A DNA stretch of 64,000 nt from Nocardia uniformis NBRC 13702 (GTDB taxonomy: Bacteria > Actinomycetota > Actinomycetes > Mycobacteriales > Mycobacteriaceae): NCBI RefSeq assembly GCF_001613345.1, contig NZ_BDCE01000019.1, positions 248,001 through 312,000 of the forward strand, read 5' to 3'. Shown in pieces: positions 9,225-18,121 of the stretch (position 1 is the first letter of the stretch; each line of letters begins with the position of its first letter). A program made the translations under genes and the position numbers. The notes beneath the pieces were generated by a model that worked only from the letters and a program-made list of their open reading frames with translations, did not search any database and was not told the DNA's origin.

Positions 9225-9410
9225 GCCCACACCGTAATGGCCGCACGCGACCCTCGCGGATCGCGCGAGCAACGCGGGGGGTCGCGAACTGGTTGTCGAC
9301 GACGCTGGTGGTCGGCGGGCATTGGGTGGTTTCGTCGTGGGGCTTCCCATCGCGGCTGTGCGCTCGCCGTCTGTCCGCTCGTTGGACGGAAAAGCGCCGG
9401 TCGTAACCAG

Positions 9411-10508
9411 CTACTCGAGATGTCGCCCGGCGCGTGCCCACCGGTTTGCCCCAGAGTTTCGGCCCGCCGCCGTCGGCTGGTTCAGATCGCTCAGCGTCAG
9501 ACCCACCAGACGTCCCGTACTCGAGCCAGGTACCCGCGGGTGCCGACGGGTGAGGGACATCTTCTTCAGCCGAGGGCCTGGCCCGGACGGTGCGGTGTAC
9601 TCGTCGGCCGGTGCAGTCGCCCGACCCGGTGAAGTGCTATCGGTCCGCCGCTCGGTGGGAGGCGGGGCCGGGGTGCCGGTGTCCACGCGGTGGGAGTTCT
9701 GCCAGGTGACATAGGCGGCGGCTGCGCTGATGCAGACGATGCCGGTCCAGCGTTGGGCCGATACGCCTTCGTGCAGCAGCACGAGCCCGGCGAGGGCGGC
9801 GACTACCGGCTCCAAGGTGAGCAGTGTGCCGACTATTCCGGCGGAAAGCCGTTGTAGGGCAGCGAGTTCGAGCGAGTATGGGATGACTGCCGATAGTAGG
9901 GCGACCACGGTGGCCGCGGCCAGGACTCCGGGATCGATCAGGGTGCGGCCGTCTTGGATCACACCCCACGGCGCGGCCAGCAGCGCGCCGGCGGCGACGC
10001 CGAGTGCGAGGACGGAGCGGCTGTCCGCTCCCGATCCGACCCGGCGCGCCAGTAGCAGGTAGGCGCCCATCGACGCCGCCGAGAGCAGCGCCAGCACAAT
10101 CCCCTGCCAGGCCAGCGAGCCCGAGGCCGGGTCGCGCACCAGCCATACGCCGGTCACCACCAGCGCCACCACGCCGAGGTCGACCGCTCGACGCGATGAG
10201 CACAGCGCCACGGTCAATGGTCCGAGTAATTGCAGGCTGCTGGCCACTCCGAGCGGAAGGTAGAGCAGGGCCGGATAGATCAGGTTCATTCCGGCGATCG
10301 CGGCACCGAGTCCGAGCACGTTCCACAGCCGGGCTCCCCGCGGCATGGTGCGCGGGCGACACAGGGCGAGCAGGATGAGCGCCGCGATGCCGAGCCGGAG
10401 GGCTACCACGCCGCCCGGGCCCACCTGTGCGAACAGCTGCTTGCCGAACGCCTGACCGGTCTGCATGGATATCGCGGCGGCGAGGACGAATATCGGTGCG
10501 GGAGGCAT
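9411..10508 (-). CDS. EamA/DMT-superfamily exporter (RhtA-like)
   Basis: A 365-residue transporter with ten hydrophobic helices in two EamA repeats. Residues 1-280 fit RhtA-type threonine/homoserine or amino-acid exporters, for example the segments QTGQAFGKQLFAQVG and LEPVVAALAGLVLLHE. The start MPPAPIFVLAAA directly precedes helix 1 and follows GGAG-like sequence. Odd: after the last helix there is a hydrophilic, Pro/Thr/Arg-rich tail of about 70-90 residues not usual for the family. It is divergent from a LysR regulator, the classic arrangement for a regulated exporter. Confidence 0.85.
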   Translation of the reverse strand: MPPAPIFVLAAAISMQTGQAFGKQLFAQVGPGGVVALRLGIAALILLALCRPRTMPRGARLWNVLGLGAAIAGMNLIYPALLYLPLGVASSLQLLGPLTVALCSSRRAVDLGVVALVVTGVWLVRDPASGSLAWQGIVLALLSAASMGAYLLLARRVGSGADSRSVLALGVAAGALLAAPWGVIQDGRTLIDPGVLAAATVVALLSAVIPYSLELAALQRLSAGIVGTLLTLEPVVAALAGLVLLHEGVSAQRWTGIVCISAAAAYVTWQNSHRVDTGTPAPPPTERRTDSTSPGRATAPADEYTAPSGPGPRLKKMSLTRRHPRVPGSSTGRLVGLTLSDLNQPTAAGRNSGANRWARAGRHLE

Positions 10509-10557
10509 GATTTCAGCCTCACGCCGCACAGCGTTCAGGTCCATCGAAGAAATAGGC

Positions 10558-10577
10558 GCAATACTCTTTAGAATTGC
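10558..10577 (+). promoter_or_regulatory. Candidate LysR operator between exporter and regulator
   Basis: GCAAT and ATTGC form a perfect inverted repeat separated by 10 bp, five bases upstream of the lysR-type ATG. LysR sites are typically short dyads (T-N11-A) in such divergent intergenic regions and serve autoregulation and activation. Not tested. Confidence 0.4.
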
Positions 10578-10581
10578 CTAC

Positions 10582-11496
10582 ATGATCGACCTGCGCCGCG
10601 TCCAAGTGCTGCGCGTGCTCGCCGAGCACGGCACCGTTTCGGCCGCCGCGACCGCGCTGTATGTGACACCTTCGGCGGTATCGCAGCAGATCCGTTCGCT
10701 GGCAACCGAACTCGGTGTCGAACTGCTGCGCAGGGAGGGTCGCAACGTGCGCCTGACGGCGGCCGCCGAGGCCCTGCTCGAGCATGCGGACGCACTGTAC
10801 GAGCACTGGGAGCGCGCCCGCGCCGATATCGCGTCCCGGGATATGGAACTCACCGGGACGCTCCGGTTCACCGGCGTCTCATCCGCCTTGGCCGCCGTGG
10901 TCGCACCCGCCATGGCGCTGCTGCGCGACCGGCACCCCGGCATCGATACACACGTGCGGGAGCTGGACTCCACCCAGATCTTCCGGGTTCTGCTGGCCGA
11001 TTCAGCCGATATTGCCGTCGGATTCCCGACCGCCACCACACCCCCGGTCGACGACCCGCGTTTCGAACAGCGCGTGTTCTTCGACGATATCCAGGACCTG
11101 CTGGTACCGAGTGGACACCCACTGGCCCAACGAGAGTCGGTGACACTGCGAGATGCCGCCACGGAGCCATGGATCCTCGACGAGCCCGGCGGTGACACCT
11201 ACGACACGGTGATCACATCCTGTGCGGCAGCGGGATTCACCCCGCACATCGTCCACCACGTGAAGGAGTGGTTCGCCGTATCCACCTTCGTGGCACAGGG
11301 TTTCGGCGTCTGCCTGCTACCGCGACTGGCCCCGATCCCCAATGAGCACGCGGTAACTCGAATTCCCCTGAGCGGCAGCCCACGTCCGATACGCACCATC
11401 ATCGGCGGTATTCGCCGCGGCGCCGGCGACCACCCGGTGATCGCCGCAGGGCTGTCGGCCCTGGCCGAGGTCGGCCACGATATCGCTGCCGGATAG
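10582..11496 (+). CDS. LysR family transcriptional regulator
   Basis: A 304-residue regulator. The HTH is at residues 5-62: MIDLRRVQVLRVLAEHGTV, then SAAATALYVTPSAVSQQI. The type-2 periplasmic-binding-like effector domain follows to the C-terminus, with the typical GHPLA and GFGVCLLP segments. The ATG at 10582 was preferred to an earlier in-frame start because it begins the conserved HTH. It is divergent from the EamA exporter, which is its likely target; the inducer is probably an exported amino acid, by analogy with LysG/ArgP-type pairs (inference). Confidence 0.88.
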   Translation: MIDLRRVQVLRVLAEHGTVSAAATALYVTPSAVSQQIRSLATELGVELLRREGRNVRLTAAAEALLEHADALYEHWERARADIASRDMELTGTLRFTGVSSALAAVVAPAMALLRDRHPGIDTHVRELDSTQIFRVLLADSADIAVGFPTATTPPVDDPRFEQRVFFDDIQDLLVPSGHPLAQRESVTLRDAATEPWILDEPGGDTYDTVITSCAAAGFTPHIVHHVKEWFAVSTFVAQGFGVCLLPRLAPIPNEHAVTRIPLSGSPRPIRTIIGGIRRGAGDHPVIAAGLSALAEVGHDIAAG

Positions 11497-11559
11497 CGAC
11501 CCGGACGTACTATTCCTGACACGGCCGACGACGCACCGTCCGAAGGGACGTCAACCGCC

Positions 11560-12420
11560 CTATTGGAACGCCGAAACGTGCTGAGATACCCACTGCTGGA
11601 AGGTCTGGGCCGGGCGGCCGACGATTCGGGTGACGGTGTCTCGGACCTTCAGCAGTTCGTCGCTGGTGTCGCCGCCCGTGACATCGAGGAGGGCATCGGC
11701 CAGCCGCTCCCCCATCTCCGGGACCATCCGCGCACGCGCGCGGGTACGGCTGATCTCGGTTACCGAGACCGGATCGCCGAGGGCTGCCGCTATGGCTGCG
11801 ACCTGCTGGCGGGGTGTGATCAGCTCGGGGCCGGTCAGGGCGTATCGCTGTCCGTGATGTCCGGGCTCGGTCAGCGCCGCATAGGCCACGCGGGCGATAT
11901 CGCCGGGATGGACGGTGGGCAGACCGATATCAGCGAACGGGATCTCCAACCCGCGAGATTCACGGATCGAGTCCGCCCACCAGAGCGCATTGGAGGCGAA
12001 CTGGGTGGGGCGCAGGATGGTCCAGCCCACACCGCTGGATTCGAGCAGGCGTTCCACGGCGGCGTTCTCCTGCGCCGGACCCAGATGGGGATGGGTTCGC
12101 ACCGTAATGGATGACACCAGTACGACATGTTCGATGCCCGCGCGGCGGGCCAGCGACAGAATGTCGGCGTCGACGCCTATCCGCGACACCAGGAACAATG
12201 CCGTCGCGCCCGTGAACGCGGAGCGCAGCGAGTCCGCATGGCGCAGATCGGCCTGGAACGGTTCGACGCCTTCGGGCAGCGCTGCGGAGCCGACGTTGCG
12301 AGTCGTTGCCCGGACTCGGACGTCACCGTTGGCGGCCAGCTCCGTAAGTAGTTGGCCGCCAATGTTTCCGGTGGCACCGGCTACCACGATCGTCTTTGTC
12401 GAGGTTGGTGAGTTGATCAT
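11560..12420 (-). CDS. NmrA-like NAD(P)-binding protein (atypical SDR)
   Basis: A 286-residue Rossmann protein. The dinucleotide motif VAGATGNIGGQLL is at residues 12-24, followed by RVRATTRNV and the QADLRHADSLRSAFTGATALFLVS segment typical of NmrA/QorB-like atypical short-chain dehydrogenases, which lack the catalytic Tyr-x-x-x-Lys. These act as redox sensors or quinone/NAD(P)H-dependent reductases. The start MINSPTST at 12420 is favoured because the promoter described next places the transcript start almost at this codon, suggesting a leaderless mRNA. It is followed downstream by the LysR gene, convergent with it. Confidence 0.82.
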   Translation of the reverse strand: MINSPTSTKTIVVAGATGNIGGQLLTELAANGDVRVRATTRNVGSAALPEGVEPFQADLRHADSLRSAFTGATALFLVSRIGVDADILSLARRAGIEHVVLVSSITVRTHPHLGPAQENAAVERLLESSGVGWTILRPTQFASNALWWADSIRESRGLEIPFADIGLPTVHPGDIARVAYAALTEPGHHGQRYALTGPELITPRQQVAAIAAALGDPVSVTEISRTRARARMVPEMGERLADALLDVTGGDTSDELLKVRDTVTRIVGRPAQTFQQWVSQHVSAFQ

Positions 12421-12428
12421 GGAATCCA

Positions 12429-12459
12429 ACGCTAGAACCTCGAGGCGAGTTCAGGTCAA
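12429..12459 (-). promoter_or_regulatory. MerR-type promoter with 19-bp spacer
   Basis: Reading the minus strand, TTGACC (-35, 12454-12459) and TAGCGT (-10, 12429-12434) are separated by 19 bp. Within and flanking the spacer is the dyad ACCTGAAC...CTCGAGGT. An overlong spacer centred on a dyad is the signature of promoters activated by MerR-family regulators. The start codon at 12420 lies where transcription should begin. Confidence 0.5.
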
Positions 12460-12603
12460 ACCGTCTCCGACCGGCTCACCGGTGATCGTTATCCCGCAAC
12501 CGCCGCCCTTCGGCCCGAACACCACTTCCTCGAGAGGTTTGGCCGCCCGCTTCGGTGTCACCCCACCGATAGATGTACTGCCGACCGAGAGGCGGGTGCG
12601 ACG

Positions 12604-13182
12604 GTGGTACCAGCGATCTCCCGGGCCACGATAGTGGCCGTGGCCATGACCTTGTCGATGTTCGGAGTGGCGGCCTGCGACCTATTCGACGGTTCGTGTG
12701 AGACGACGGGTGCGATCGGTGCCCGCTACGACGAAGTCGGCGGCCCCACCGGGCCTCTGGGCGACTGCACCGGGGACGAGCGCGGCCGCGATGGTGGTCG
12801 TCAGCAGGACTTCGAGCACGGCGCGATCTATTGGACACCCGATAGCGCGGCGTGGGAGGTGCACGGATTGATCGGTGACAAATACGAGGATATCGGCGGT
12901 CCGCCCGCCGCATTGGGGTGGCCGGTGAGCGGAGAACTGCCCACCCCCAACGGTGTCGGCCAATTCAACAGGTTCCAGACCGGGAACATCTACCACTCCC
13001 CGGCGGGCACCCATCCGGTGTACGGCGCGATCCTCGACGAGTACGCGCGCCAGGGCTACGAGAACGGGCGACTCGGATTCCCCACCTCGGGCGAAGAGTC
13101 TGTCCCTGCCGGACGCCGGACGAACTTCGAACGCGGCTGGATCGAGTGGAACAGCACCACCGGCGCGATCACCACGGGATGA
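12604..13182 (+). CDS. LGFP-repeat lipoprotein
   Basis: A 192-residue secreted lipoprotein. A short signal peptide ends in the lipobox GVAAC with Cys25 as the lipidation site. The mature part contains about three LGFP-type repeats (GGPTGPLGD, GGPPAALGWPVSGE, NGRLGFPTSGEE), each followed by an F-x-x-G-x-I-Y/W element. LGFP repeats in mycolic-acid bacteria are thought to anchor or orient proteins in the cell wall and occur in mycolyltransferases. No enzymatic domain is present. It begins with GTG. Confidence 0.85.
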   Translation: MVPAISRATIVAVAMTLSMFGVAACDLFDGSCETTGAIGARYDEVGGPTGPLGDCTGDERGRDGGRQQDFEHGAIYWTPDSAAWEVHGLIGDKYEDIGGPPAALGWPVSGELPTPNGVGQFNRFQTGNIYHSPAGTHPVYGAILDEYARQGYENGRLGFPTSGEESVPAGRRTNFERGWIEWNSTTGAITTG

Positions 13183-13262
13183 CCGGGGCCGCATAGAGTT
13201 CCGCCCAGTCGCCACGTGACCTCTCGGAGACATACTGTGCGGCACTGTGGAAAGCTCCGGCT

Positions 13263-13595
13263 ATGTTCGAAGCCCTCGGCAGCCTCATTGCCATCGCGCT
13301 CGTCGTCGGCGCGGTCGTACTCGTGATCGTCAAGGCGGCCTCGAAGCCGACACAGCCTCCGTATGGGCAGCCGGGGATTCCGCCTTACCCGCCGAGCCCG
13401 CATCCGCAGCAGGGCCCGTATCCGCCGCAGGGACAGTGGCACCAGCCCGGCGCTCCCTACGCTCCCCCGCCGGGCTACCAGTCCGGGCATCCCCACCCCG
13501 GACAGCAGGGCTACGCACATCAGCCCGGCTATCCCCCTCTGCCACAGCGTAATCCAGCACAGCCACGAGGGGGAATGCCGCCACAGGGCTACTGA
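13263..13595 (+). CDS. Small membrane protein with Pro/Gln/Tyr-rich tail
   Basis: A 110-residue protein. One TM helix (residues 5-25) is followed by about 80 residues dominated by Pro, Gln, Gly and Tyr, with PYP-P and GYQ/GYA repeats. No known domain is present. Such single-pass proteins with a low-complexity cytoplasmic tail are common in Nocardia and mycobacteria and may interact with other tail-rich partners. Its last codons overlap by 7 bp the end of the convergent MerR gene. Confidence 0.6.
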   Translation: MFEALGSLIAIALVVGAVVLVIVKAASKPTQPPYGQPGIPPYPPSPHPQQGPYPPQGQWHQPGAPYAPPPGYQSGHPHPGQQGYAHQPGYPPLPQRNPAQPRGGMPPQGY

Positions 13596-14026
13596 GCCGG
13601 AGCCGGCCGGGCCGTCGGCGGTTCGAGATCGATTCGTTCGGCAACCGCGGCCTGGAAGTGCGGACACCGCAGGAAATCGCCATGTGCGCAATCCAATGCG
13701 CACTCGATGAGTTCGAGTGCCGCCTGCGCCTCGGCTATCCGGCGGGCCAACGTGGTGTGATGTCGGCGCAGCACTTCCCGCCGCGACTCGGAATCCGGCG
13801 CGGTCATCACTTTCCGGATCTCATCGAGGCCGAAACCCACCTCCTTGGCCCGCAGAATCAATGCAATCCGGTAGAGATCGTCGGAACCGTAGCGACGACG
13901 GGCGGCCTCCGCGCGCGCGGGCGCGAGCAGCCCCTGTGATTCCCAGTGCCGCAGCACATGTGTCGCCAGACCGAAGTGCCCCGCGATCTGGCCGATCGAC
14001 ATATCCGCGGCGGTACTTGACTTCAT
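13589..14026 (-). CDS. MerR family transcriptional regulator
   Basis: About 145 residues. The winged HTH begins MSIGQIAGHFGLATHVLRHWE and continues through LLAPARAEAARRRYGSDD, then a long dimerisation helix and the C-terminal Cys-containing ALDCAHGDFLRCPHFQ. The two or three Cys/His near the C-terminus could bind a metal or thiol, but the layout does not match a known metal MerR. The start could be 14026 or the ATG at 14002, which begins directly with the HTH and leaves a dyad free upstream. It is divergent from the methyltransferase, which is the natural target. Confidence 0.82.
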   Translation of the reverse strand: MKSSTAADMSIGQIAGHFGLATHVLRHWESQGLLAPARAEAARRRYGSDDLYRIALILRAKEVGFGLDEIRKVMTAPDSESRREVLRRHHTTLARRIAEAQAALELIECALDCAHGDFLRCPHFQAAVAERIDLEPPTARPAPAQ

Positions 14027-14031
14027 GTCAA
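14017..14031. promoter_or_regulatory. Dyad TTGAC-N5-GTCAA between MerR and methyltransferase genes
   Basis: A perfect 5-bp inverted repeat with a 5-bp spacer overlaps the upstream MerR start codon and lies 15 bp before the methyltransferase ATG. TTAAGT at 14034-14039 could be the -10 of the methyltransferase, giving a leaderless transcript from about 14046. A candidate MerR operator. Confidence 0.4.
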
Positions 14032-14045
14032 CATTAAGTCGCACC

Positions 14046-14846
14046 ATGGCTGATATGTCCACTGATTCCACAACCACTGAAACCAAAGACTTCGAGGCCC
14101 TTCGCGCAATCCTCGACCAGGTCGACGCATTGCCCGGCGCGGCCGAATTTCGCCACCTCTCCTATGACCTACTCGCCCCCTCCCCTGGAGAAACGGTGGT
14201 CGACGTGGGTTGCGGCGCCGGGCGCGCGGTCGCCGAACTCACCGAACGCGGTGCGCGAGCGATCGGGATCGACCTCAGCGAGGACATGATTTCCGTAGCG
14301 CGAACCCGGTGGCCGGACAGTGATTTTCGAGTCGGCAACGCCTGCGAACTGCCACTGGGCGACGCGGAAGCAACCGGTTACCGGGCCGACAAGCTCTTTC
14401 ACGAGCTGCCGGATCCGGCGCGTGCGCTCGCCGAAGCACGGCGAGTGCTGTCCCCCGGTGGGCGCATAGTGCTCATCGGCCAGGACTGGGACACCCTCGT
14501 GATCGACTCCGACGATCCGCACCTCACCCGCCGTCTCGTACATGCCCGCGCCGATACCATAGCCAATCCACGGGCAGCACGAAGCTACCGAAACCTGCTG
14601 CTCGACAACGGCTTCACCGACGTCACCACCGAAGTCCGCTCCGCCGTCTTCACCGATACGACATTGCTACCCCTCTTGACCGGAATCGCCGAAGCCGCGT
14701 ACGCCGCAGGAGCCGCCACCCGAGACCGGATCGACGGCTGGATCGCCGAACAGACCAAACGCGCGCAGGCGGACCGGCTCTTTCTGGCGGTGCCCATTTT
14801 CGTGGCGGCCGCCCATCGAACCAGCTCCCCGCCCACCGACGCCTGA
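14046..14846 (+). CDS. Class I SAM-dependent methyltransferase
   Basis: A 266-residue enzyme with motif I VVDVGCGAGRAVAEL, the acidic post-I strand AIGIDLSEDM and RVLSPGGRIVLIG as post-III. It resembles the UbiE/Menaquinone-type Methyltransf_11 group acting on small molecules, not on DNA or rRNA. The substrate is unknown. The start MADMSTDS is possible at 14046, with MSTDS at 14055 as an alternative. It is divergent from a MerR regulator, suggesting inducible expression, for example for detoxifying a methyl-accepting compound (inference). Confidence 0.82.
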   Translation: MADMSTDSTTTETKDFEALRAILDQVDALPGAAEFRHLSYDLLAPSPGETVVDVGCGAGRAVAELTERGARAIGIDLSEDMISVARTRWPDSDFRVGNACELPLGDAEATGYRADKLFHELPDPARALAEARRVLSPGGRIVLIGQDWDTLVIDSDDPHLTRRLVHARADTIANPRAARSYRNLLLDNGFTDVTTEVRSAVFTDTTLLPLLTGIAEAAYAAGAATRDRIDGWIAEQTKRAQADRLFLAVPIFVAAAHRTSSPPTDA

Positions 14847-14970
14847 TTCAGCGACAACCTGCCCCGGCTCCCCGATTGCAAGCATCGACGATGCACTCGG
14901 CGGCGATCGTGGGAACAATTCGATCGGGTCACCGGGATCGGTCCCCGCGGACAACTGACGCTGAACCGGA

Positions 14971-16281
14971 CTATCCCCAGGCGCGTCGGGTGCCGGGCAT
15001 TCCCGTGCGCCCCTGCGGACCCGGTACGACACCCAGGACCTGGTGGAGTCCGAGCCCGCCGTCCTCGAAGCCCAGGGCCGAGGCCGCCATGTATATCCGC
15101 CAGACCCGGGCGCGGCCCTCGCCGACGAGCGAGACCGCTTGCTCCCACGCGCCCTCCAGGTTGGCGACCCAGTTCCGCAGGGTCAGGGCGTAGTGCTCGC
15201 GCAGAGCCTCGACATCGCGGACCTCGAAACCTGCACGCTCCATTGCCGATACGACATCGGCCACATCGAGTAGTTCGCCATCGGGGAAGACGTAGCGGCC
15301 GACGAAGGAGCGGTTGCGCATGGTGGATCCGCCGATGGAGGAAATCGCGTGATTGAGCAGTCGCCCTTCGGGGCGGAGCAGAGCGCGCAGGGTGTCGAAG
15401 TACTCGGCGGTGCGCTTCGCGCCGACGTGCTCGAACATGCCGATGGAGGAGATGGCGTCGAACTGTTCGCCGTGTAGATCGCGGTAGTCGGAGAGGCGGA
15501 TCTCGATATTGGCGGAGAGTCCGGCCTCGCTGACGCGTTTGCGTGCGAGTTCGGCCTGGGTGCGACTGATGGTGACGCCCACGACCTGGGCGCCATAGGT
15601 CGAGGCCGCGTGTATCGCCATGGAGCCCCAGCCGCAGCCGACGTCCAGCAGGCGCATACCGGGGCGCTCGGGTAGGCCGAGTTTGCGGCAGATCAGATCG
15701 TGTTTGGCCCGCTGGGCGTCTTCGAGGGAGACCGTGACGTCCGCGGGGGTTCGGCCATTGTCATTGTCGGCGGCGAAACGGGCACACGAGTAGGTCATGC
15801 TCGAGCCGAGAACCAGGCGGTAGAAGTCATTGCCGACGTCGTAGTGATGGCTGATCGCCGCCGCGTCGCTGCGCAGGCTGTGCCGCGGTCCACGCCGGGG
15901 CCGGGCCTCCTCGGGTGGCGGCTTCGGGCGATGGTTCAGCGCGCCGAGCCGGCGGGCCGCGCCGATGGCCTGCCAGGCGCCGGTGGCGCCCAGGCGGGCA
16001 GTGCCCGGTACCGCGGATTGCAGGGCGCGGAGCACTTCGAAGATATCGCCCTCGAGGTCCACCGCACCGGAGACGAAGGCGCGCCCGAGGCCGAGTTCGC
16101 CGGGGGCCCAAACCATGTGGCTCAGTGCCTCTTTCGAACGAATCCGCATGGTGCCGGGATGGTCGTCGGCGGGCGCGACCACGCTGCCGTCCCAGAACTC
16201 GAACCGCAGTGGCGGCTGTGATCCGAACGCGGTCCGCAGCAACGGGGTGAACGCGGCGGCGACCGTTGCCTTGTTTCCCAT
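14971..16281 (-). CDS. Cyclopropane-fatty-acyl-phospholipid synthase family methyltransferase (UfaA1-like)
   Basis: About 436 residues. The SAM motif LLDVGCGWGSMAIHA is preceded by SHHYDVGNDFYRLVLG and SMTYSCA, hallmarks of CFA and mycolic-acid synthases; SIGMFEHVG and the late MRNRSFVGRYVFPDGEL are also conserved. The N-terminal lipid-binding half is present, so the length matches full CFA synthases rather than short CmaA-type enzymes. It likely adds a methylene or methyl group to unsaturated phospholipid acyl chains, as in tuberculostearic-acid or cyclopropane formation. Starts at 16281 or 16299 are both plausible because the start region is tandemly duplicated. Confidence 0.87.
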   Translation of the reverse strand: MGNKATVAAAFTPLLRTAFGSQPPLRFEFWDGSVVAPADDHPGTMRIRSKEALSHMVWAPGELGLGRAFVSGAVDLEGDIFEVLRALQSAVPGTARLGATGAWQAIGAARRLGALNHRPKPPPEEARPRRGPRHSLRSDAAAISHHYDVGNDFYRLVLGSSMTYSCARFAADNDNGRTPADVTVSLEDAQRAKHDLICRKLGLPERPGMRLLDVGCGWGSMAIHAASTYGAQVVGVTISRTQAELARKRVSEAGLSANIEIRLSDYRDLHGEQFDAISSIGMFEHVGAKRTAEYFDTLRALLRPEGRLLNHAISSIGGSTMRNRSFVGRYVFPDGELLDVADVVSAMERAGFEVRDVEALREHYALTLRNWVANLEGAWEQAVSLVGEGRARVWRIYMAASALGFEDGGLGLHQVLGVVPGPQGRTGMPGTRRAWG

Positions 16282-16308
16282 CTGACCACTGTTTCCCATA
16301 CGACCACT
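16273..16308 (-). repeat. 18-bp tandem duplication over the CFA synthase start
   Basis: Two adjacent 18-bp units, 16273-16290 and 16291-16308, differ at two positions. They encode SGRMGN and SGQMGN, so each unit carries its own in-frame ATG. The upstream frame could supply either start. Confidence 0.7.
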
Positions 16309-16426
16309 ATGTCCCGTGTGCACAGTTTCTCGCGGATAGTCCGGCCCGCTCGTCGTTTCGCCCAAAACTCATGAGAGCGTGCCGGTTCGGGGACGTGTCG
16401 GCCGGGCTGATGGCACGATCGTCGGT

Positions 16427-18121
16427 ATGACCGTGGACTACTACGACCTCGGGACGTATTCGCGATCGGTGACGGTGGCGGCACCGGCCGCGCAGCTATG
16501 GTTCGACCGTGGCCTGGCCTGGACCTATGCCTTCAACCATGAAGAGGCCGCTCGATGCTTCTCGCGCGTGCTGGTGGAGGATCCAGGCTGCGCGATGGCG
16601 CACTGGGGTCTGGCTTTCGTGTCGGGACCGAACTACAACAAGCCGTGGGTGTCCTTCGACGGCGTGGAGTTGGCCGAGAGCGTCGTCCGCGCGCATGACG
16701 CGGCACTGCGGGCGACCGAACTCGCTGATTCCGCCGCGCCGGTCGAGCGCGCGCTCATCGAGGCGCTGGTCGCACGGTATCCGGGGAAACTGCTCGAGGG
16801 CGACGGCTCGGAATGGAACCGGGGCTATGCCGACGCGATGCGCGAGGTCTACGCCCGGTTCCCGGACGATCCCGATGTAGCGACCCTGTTCGCTGACGCG
16901 TTGATGAACATCACGCCGTGGGCGCTGTGGGATCAACGCGGTGGTGCGCCCGGCGCGGGGGCCTACACCCTCGAGGCCAAGGCCGTGCTCGAGCGGGCAT
17001 TGGCCGACGCATGGGGGCACGATCACCCCGGTGTACTGCATATATACCTGCATCTGATGGAGATGTCGCCGACGCCGGAGGCGGCGCTGCCGGCGGCCGA
17101 CCGGCTGCGGGGCCTGGTACCCGATGCGGGACATCTGCAACATATGCCGTCACATATCGACGTGCTGTGTGGCGACTATCGCGCGGTGGTATCGGCCAAC
17201 TCCGCCGCGATCACCGCCGACGAGAAGTACGTGCGCGCGGCGGGCGAGATCAATTTCTACACCCTCTACCGGGCGCACAACTACCACTTCAAGATCTACG
17301 GTGCGATGTTCCTGGGCCAACTCGGTACGGCGTTGGAAACCGTTGCGCAGCTGGAGAACTCCATTCCGGAGGAGTTGCTGCGGGTGCCGTCGCCACCGAT
17401 GGCGGACTGGCTGGAGAGCTTCGTTTCAATGCGGGTCCACGTCCTCATCAGGTTCGGTCAGTGGGCGCGGCTCATCGACCTACCACCGCCGAAGGATCCG
17501 GACCTGTACCGAGTCACCACCGCGATGCTGCACTACGGCCAGGGCGTCGCCTATTCGGCGACCGGGCGGATTGCCGAAGCGGAGGCGGCGCAGCGGCGTT
17601 TCCTCGTTGCGCTGGAACGAGTCCCGGAATCCAGGATGCTCTTCAACAACACCTGCCGCGACATCCTCGCCATTGCCGCCGCCATGCTCGAAGGCGAACT
17701 CCGCTATCGAAAAGGTGACTACGACAAGGCCTTCCGAGCACTGCGCCTTTCGATCGAACTCGACGACAACCTGCCCTACGACGAGCCGTGGGGATGGATG
17801 CAGCCGACCCGGCACGCCTACGGAGCACTGCTACTCGAACAGGGCCATATCGCCGAGGCCGAAGCCGTCTATCGCGCCGACCTCGGCCTCGACGACACCC
17901 TCCCACGCGGCTCCCAACATCCCGCGAATGTGTGGAGTCTGCACGGTTTTCACGAATGTCTCGTACGCCTGGGCAAGACGGGCGAAGCCCAACTCATCGA
18001 GAAGCAGCTGAAATTCGCTGCCGCCGTGGCGGATGTGCCGATCGAGGCATCCTGCTGCTGCCGATTGCCCACCGTGGCCGAGGGCCAGAGTCATTGCCGC
18101 GACCCGTCGGCACAGTCCTGA
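16427..18121 (+). CDS. TPR-repeat protein of unknown function
   Basis: A 564-residue soluble protein, mostly helical, with several TPR-like units such as WFDRGLAWTYAFNHEEAARC near the N-terminus and EAEAVYRADLGLDDTLP near the C-terminus. Conserved blocks MAHWGLAFVSGPNYN and HMPSHIDVLCGDY are shared with a family of actinobacterial and proteobacterial TPR proteins of about 550 residues without an assigned role. The C-terminus carries a Cys cluster EASCCCRLPT that could bind metal. No signal peptide or TM is seen. The ATG at 16427 starts the conserved MTVDYYDLG. It is divergent from the CFA synthase gene. Confidence 0.78.
   Translation: MTVDYYDLGTYSRSVTVAAPAAQLWFDRGLAWTYAFNHEEAARCFSRVLVEDPGCAMAHWGLAFVSGPNYNKPWVSFDGVELAESVVRAHDAALRATELADSAAPVERALIEALVARYPGKLLEGDGSEWNRGYADAMREVYARFPDDPDVATLFADALMNITPWALWDQRGGAPGAGAYTLEAKAVLERALADAWGHDHPGVLHIYLHLMEMSPTPEAALPAADRLRGLVPDAGHLQHMPSHIDVLCGDYRAVVSANSAAITADEKYVRAAGEINFYTLYRAHNYHFKIYGAMFLGQLGTALETVAQLENSIPEELLRVPSPPMADWLESFVSMRVHVLIRFGQWARLIDLPPPKDPDLYRVTTAMLHYGQGVAYSATGRIAEAEAAQRRFLVALERVPESRMLFNNTCRDILAIAAAMLEGELRYRKGDYDKAFRALRLSIELDDNLPYDEPWGWMQPTRHAYGALLLEQGHIAEAEAVYRADLGLDDTLPRGSQHPANVWSLHGFHECLVRLGKTGEAQLIEKQLKFAAAVADVPIEASCCCRLPTVAEGQSHCRDPSAQS

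Noticed and set aside
8187..9632. 481-residue plus-strand ORF opposite the AfsR-like gene
   Set aside because: Arg/Pro/Gln-rich shadow of the minus-strand codons in high-GC DNA; no domain.
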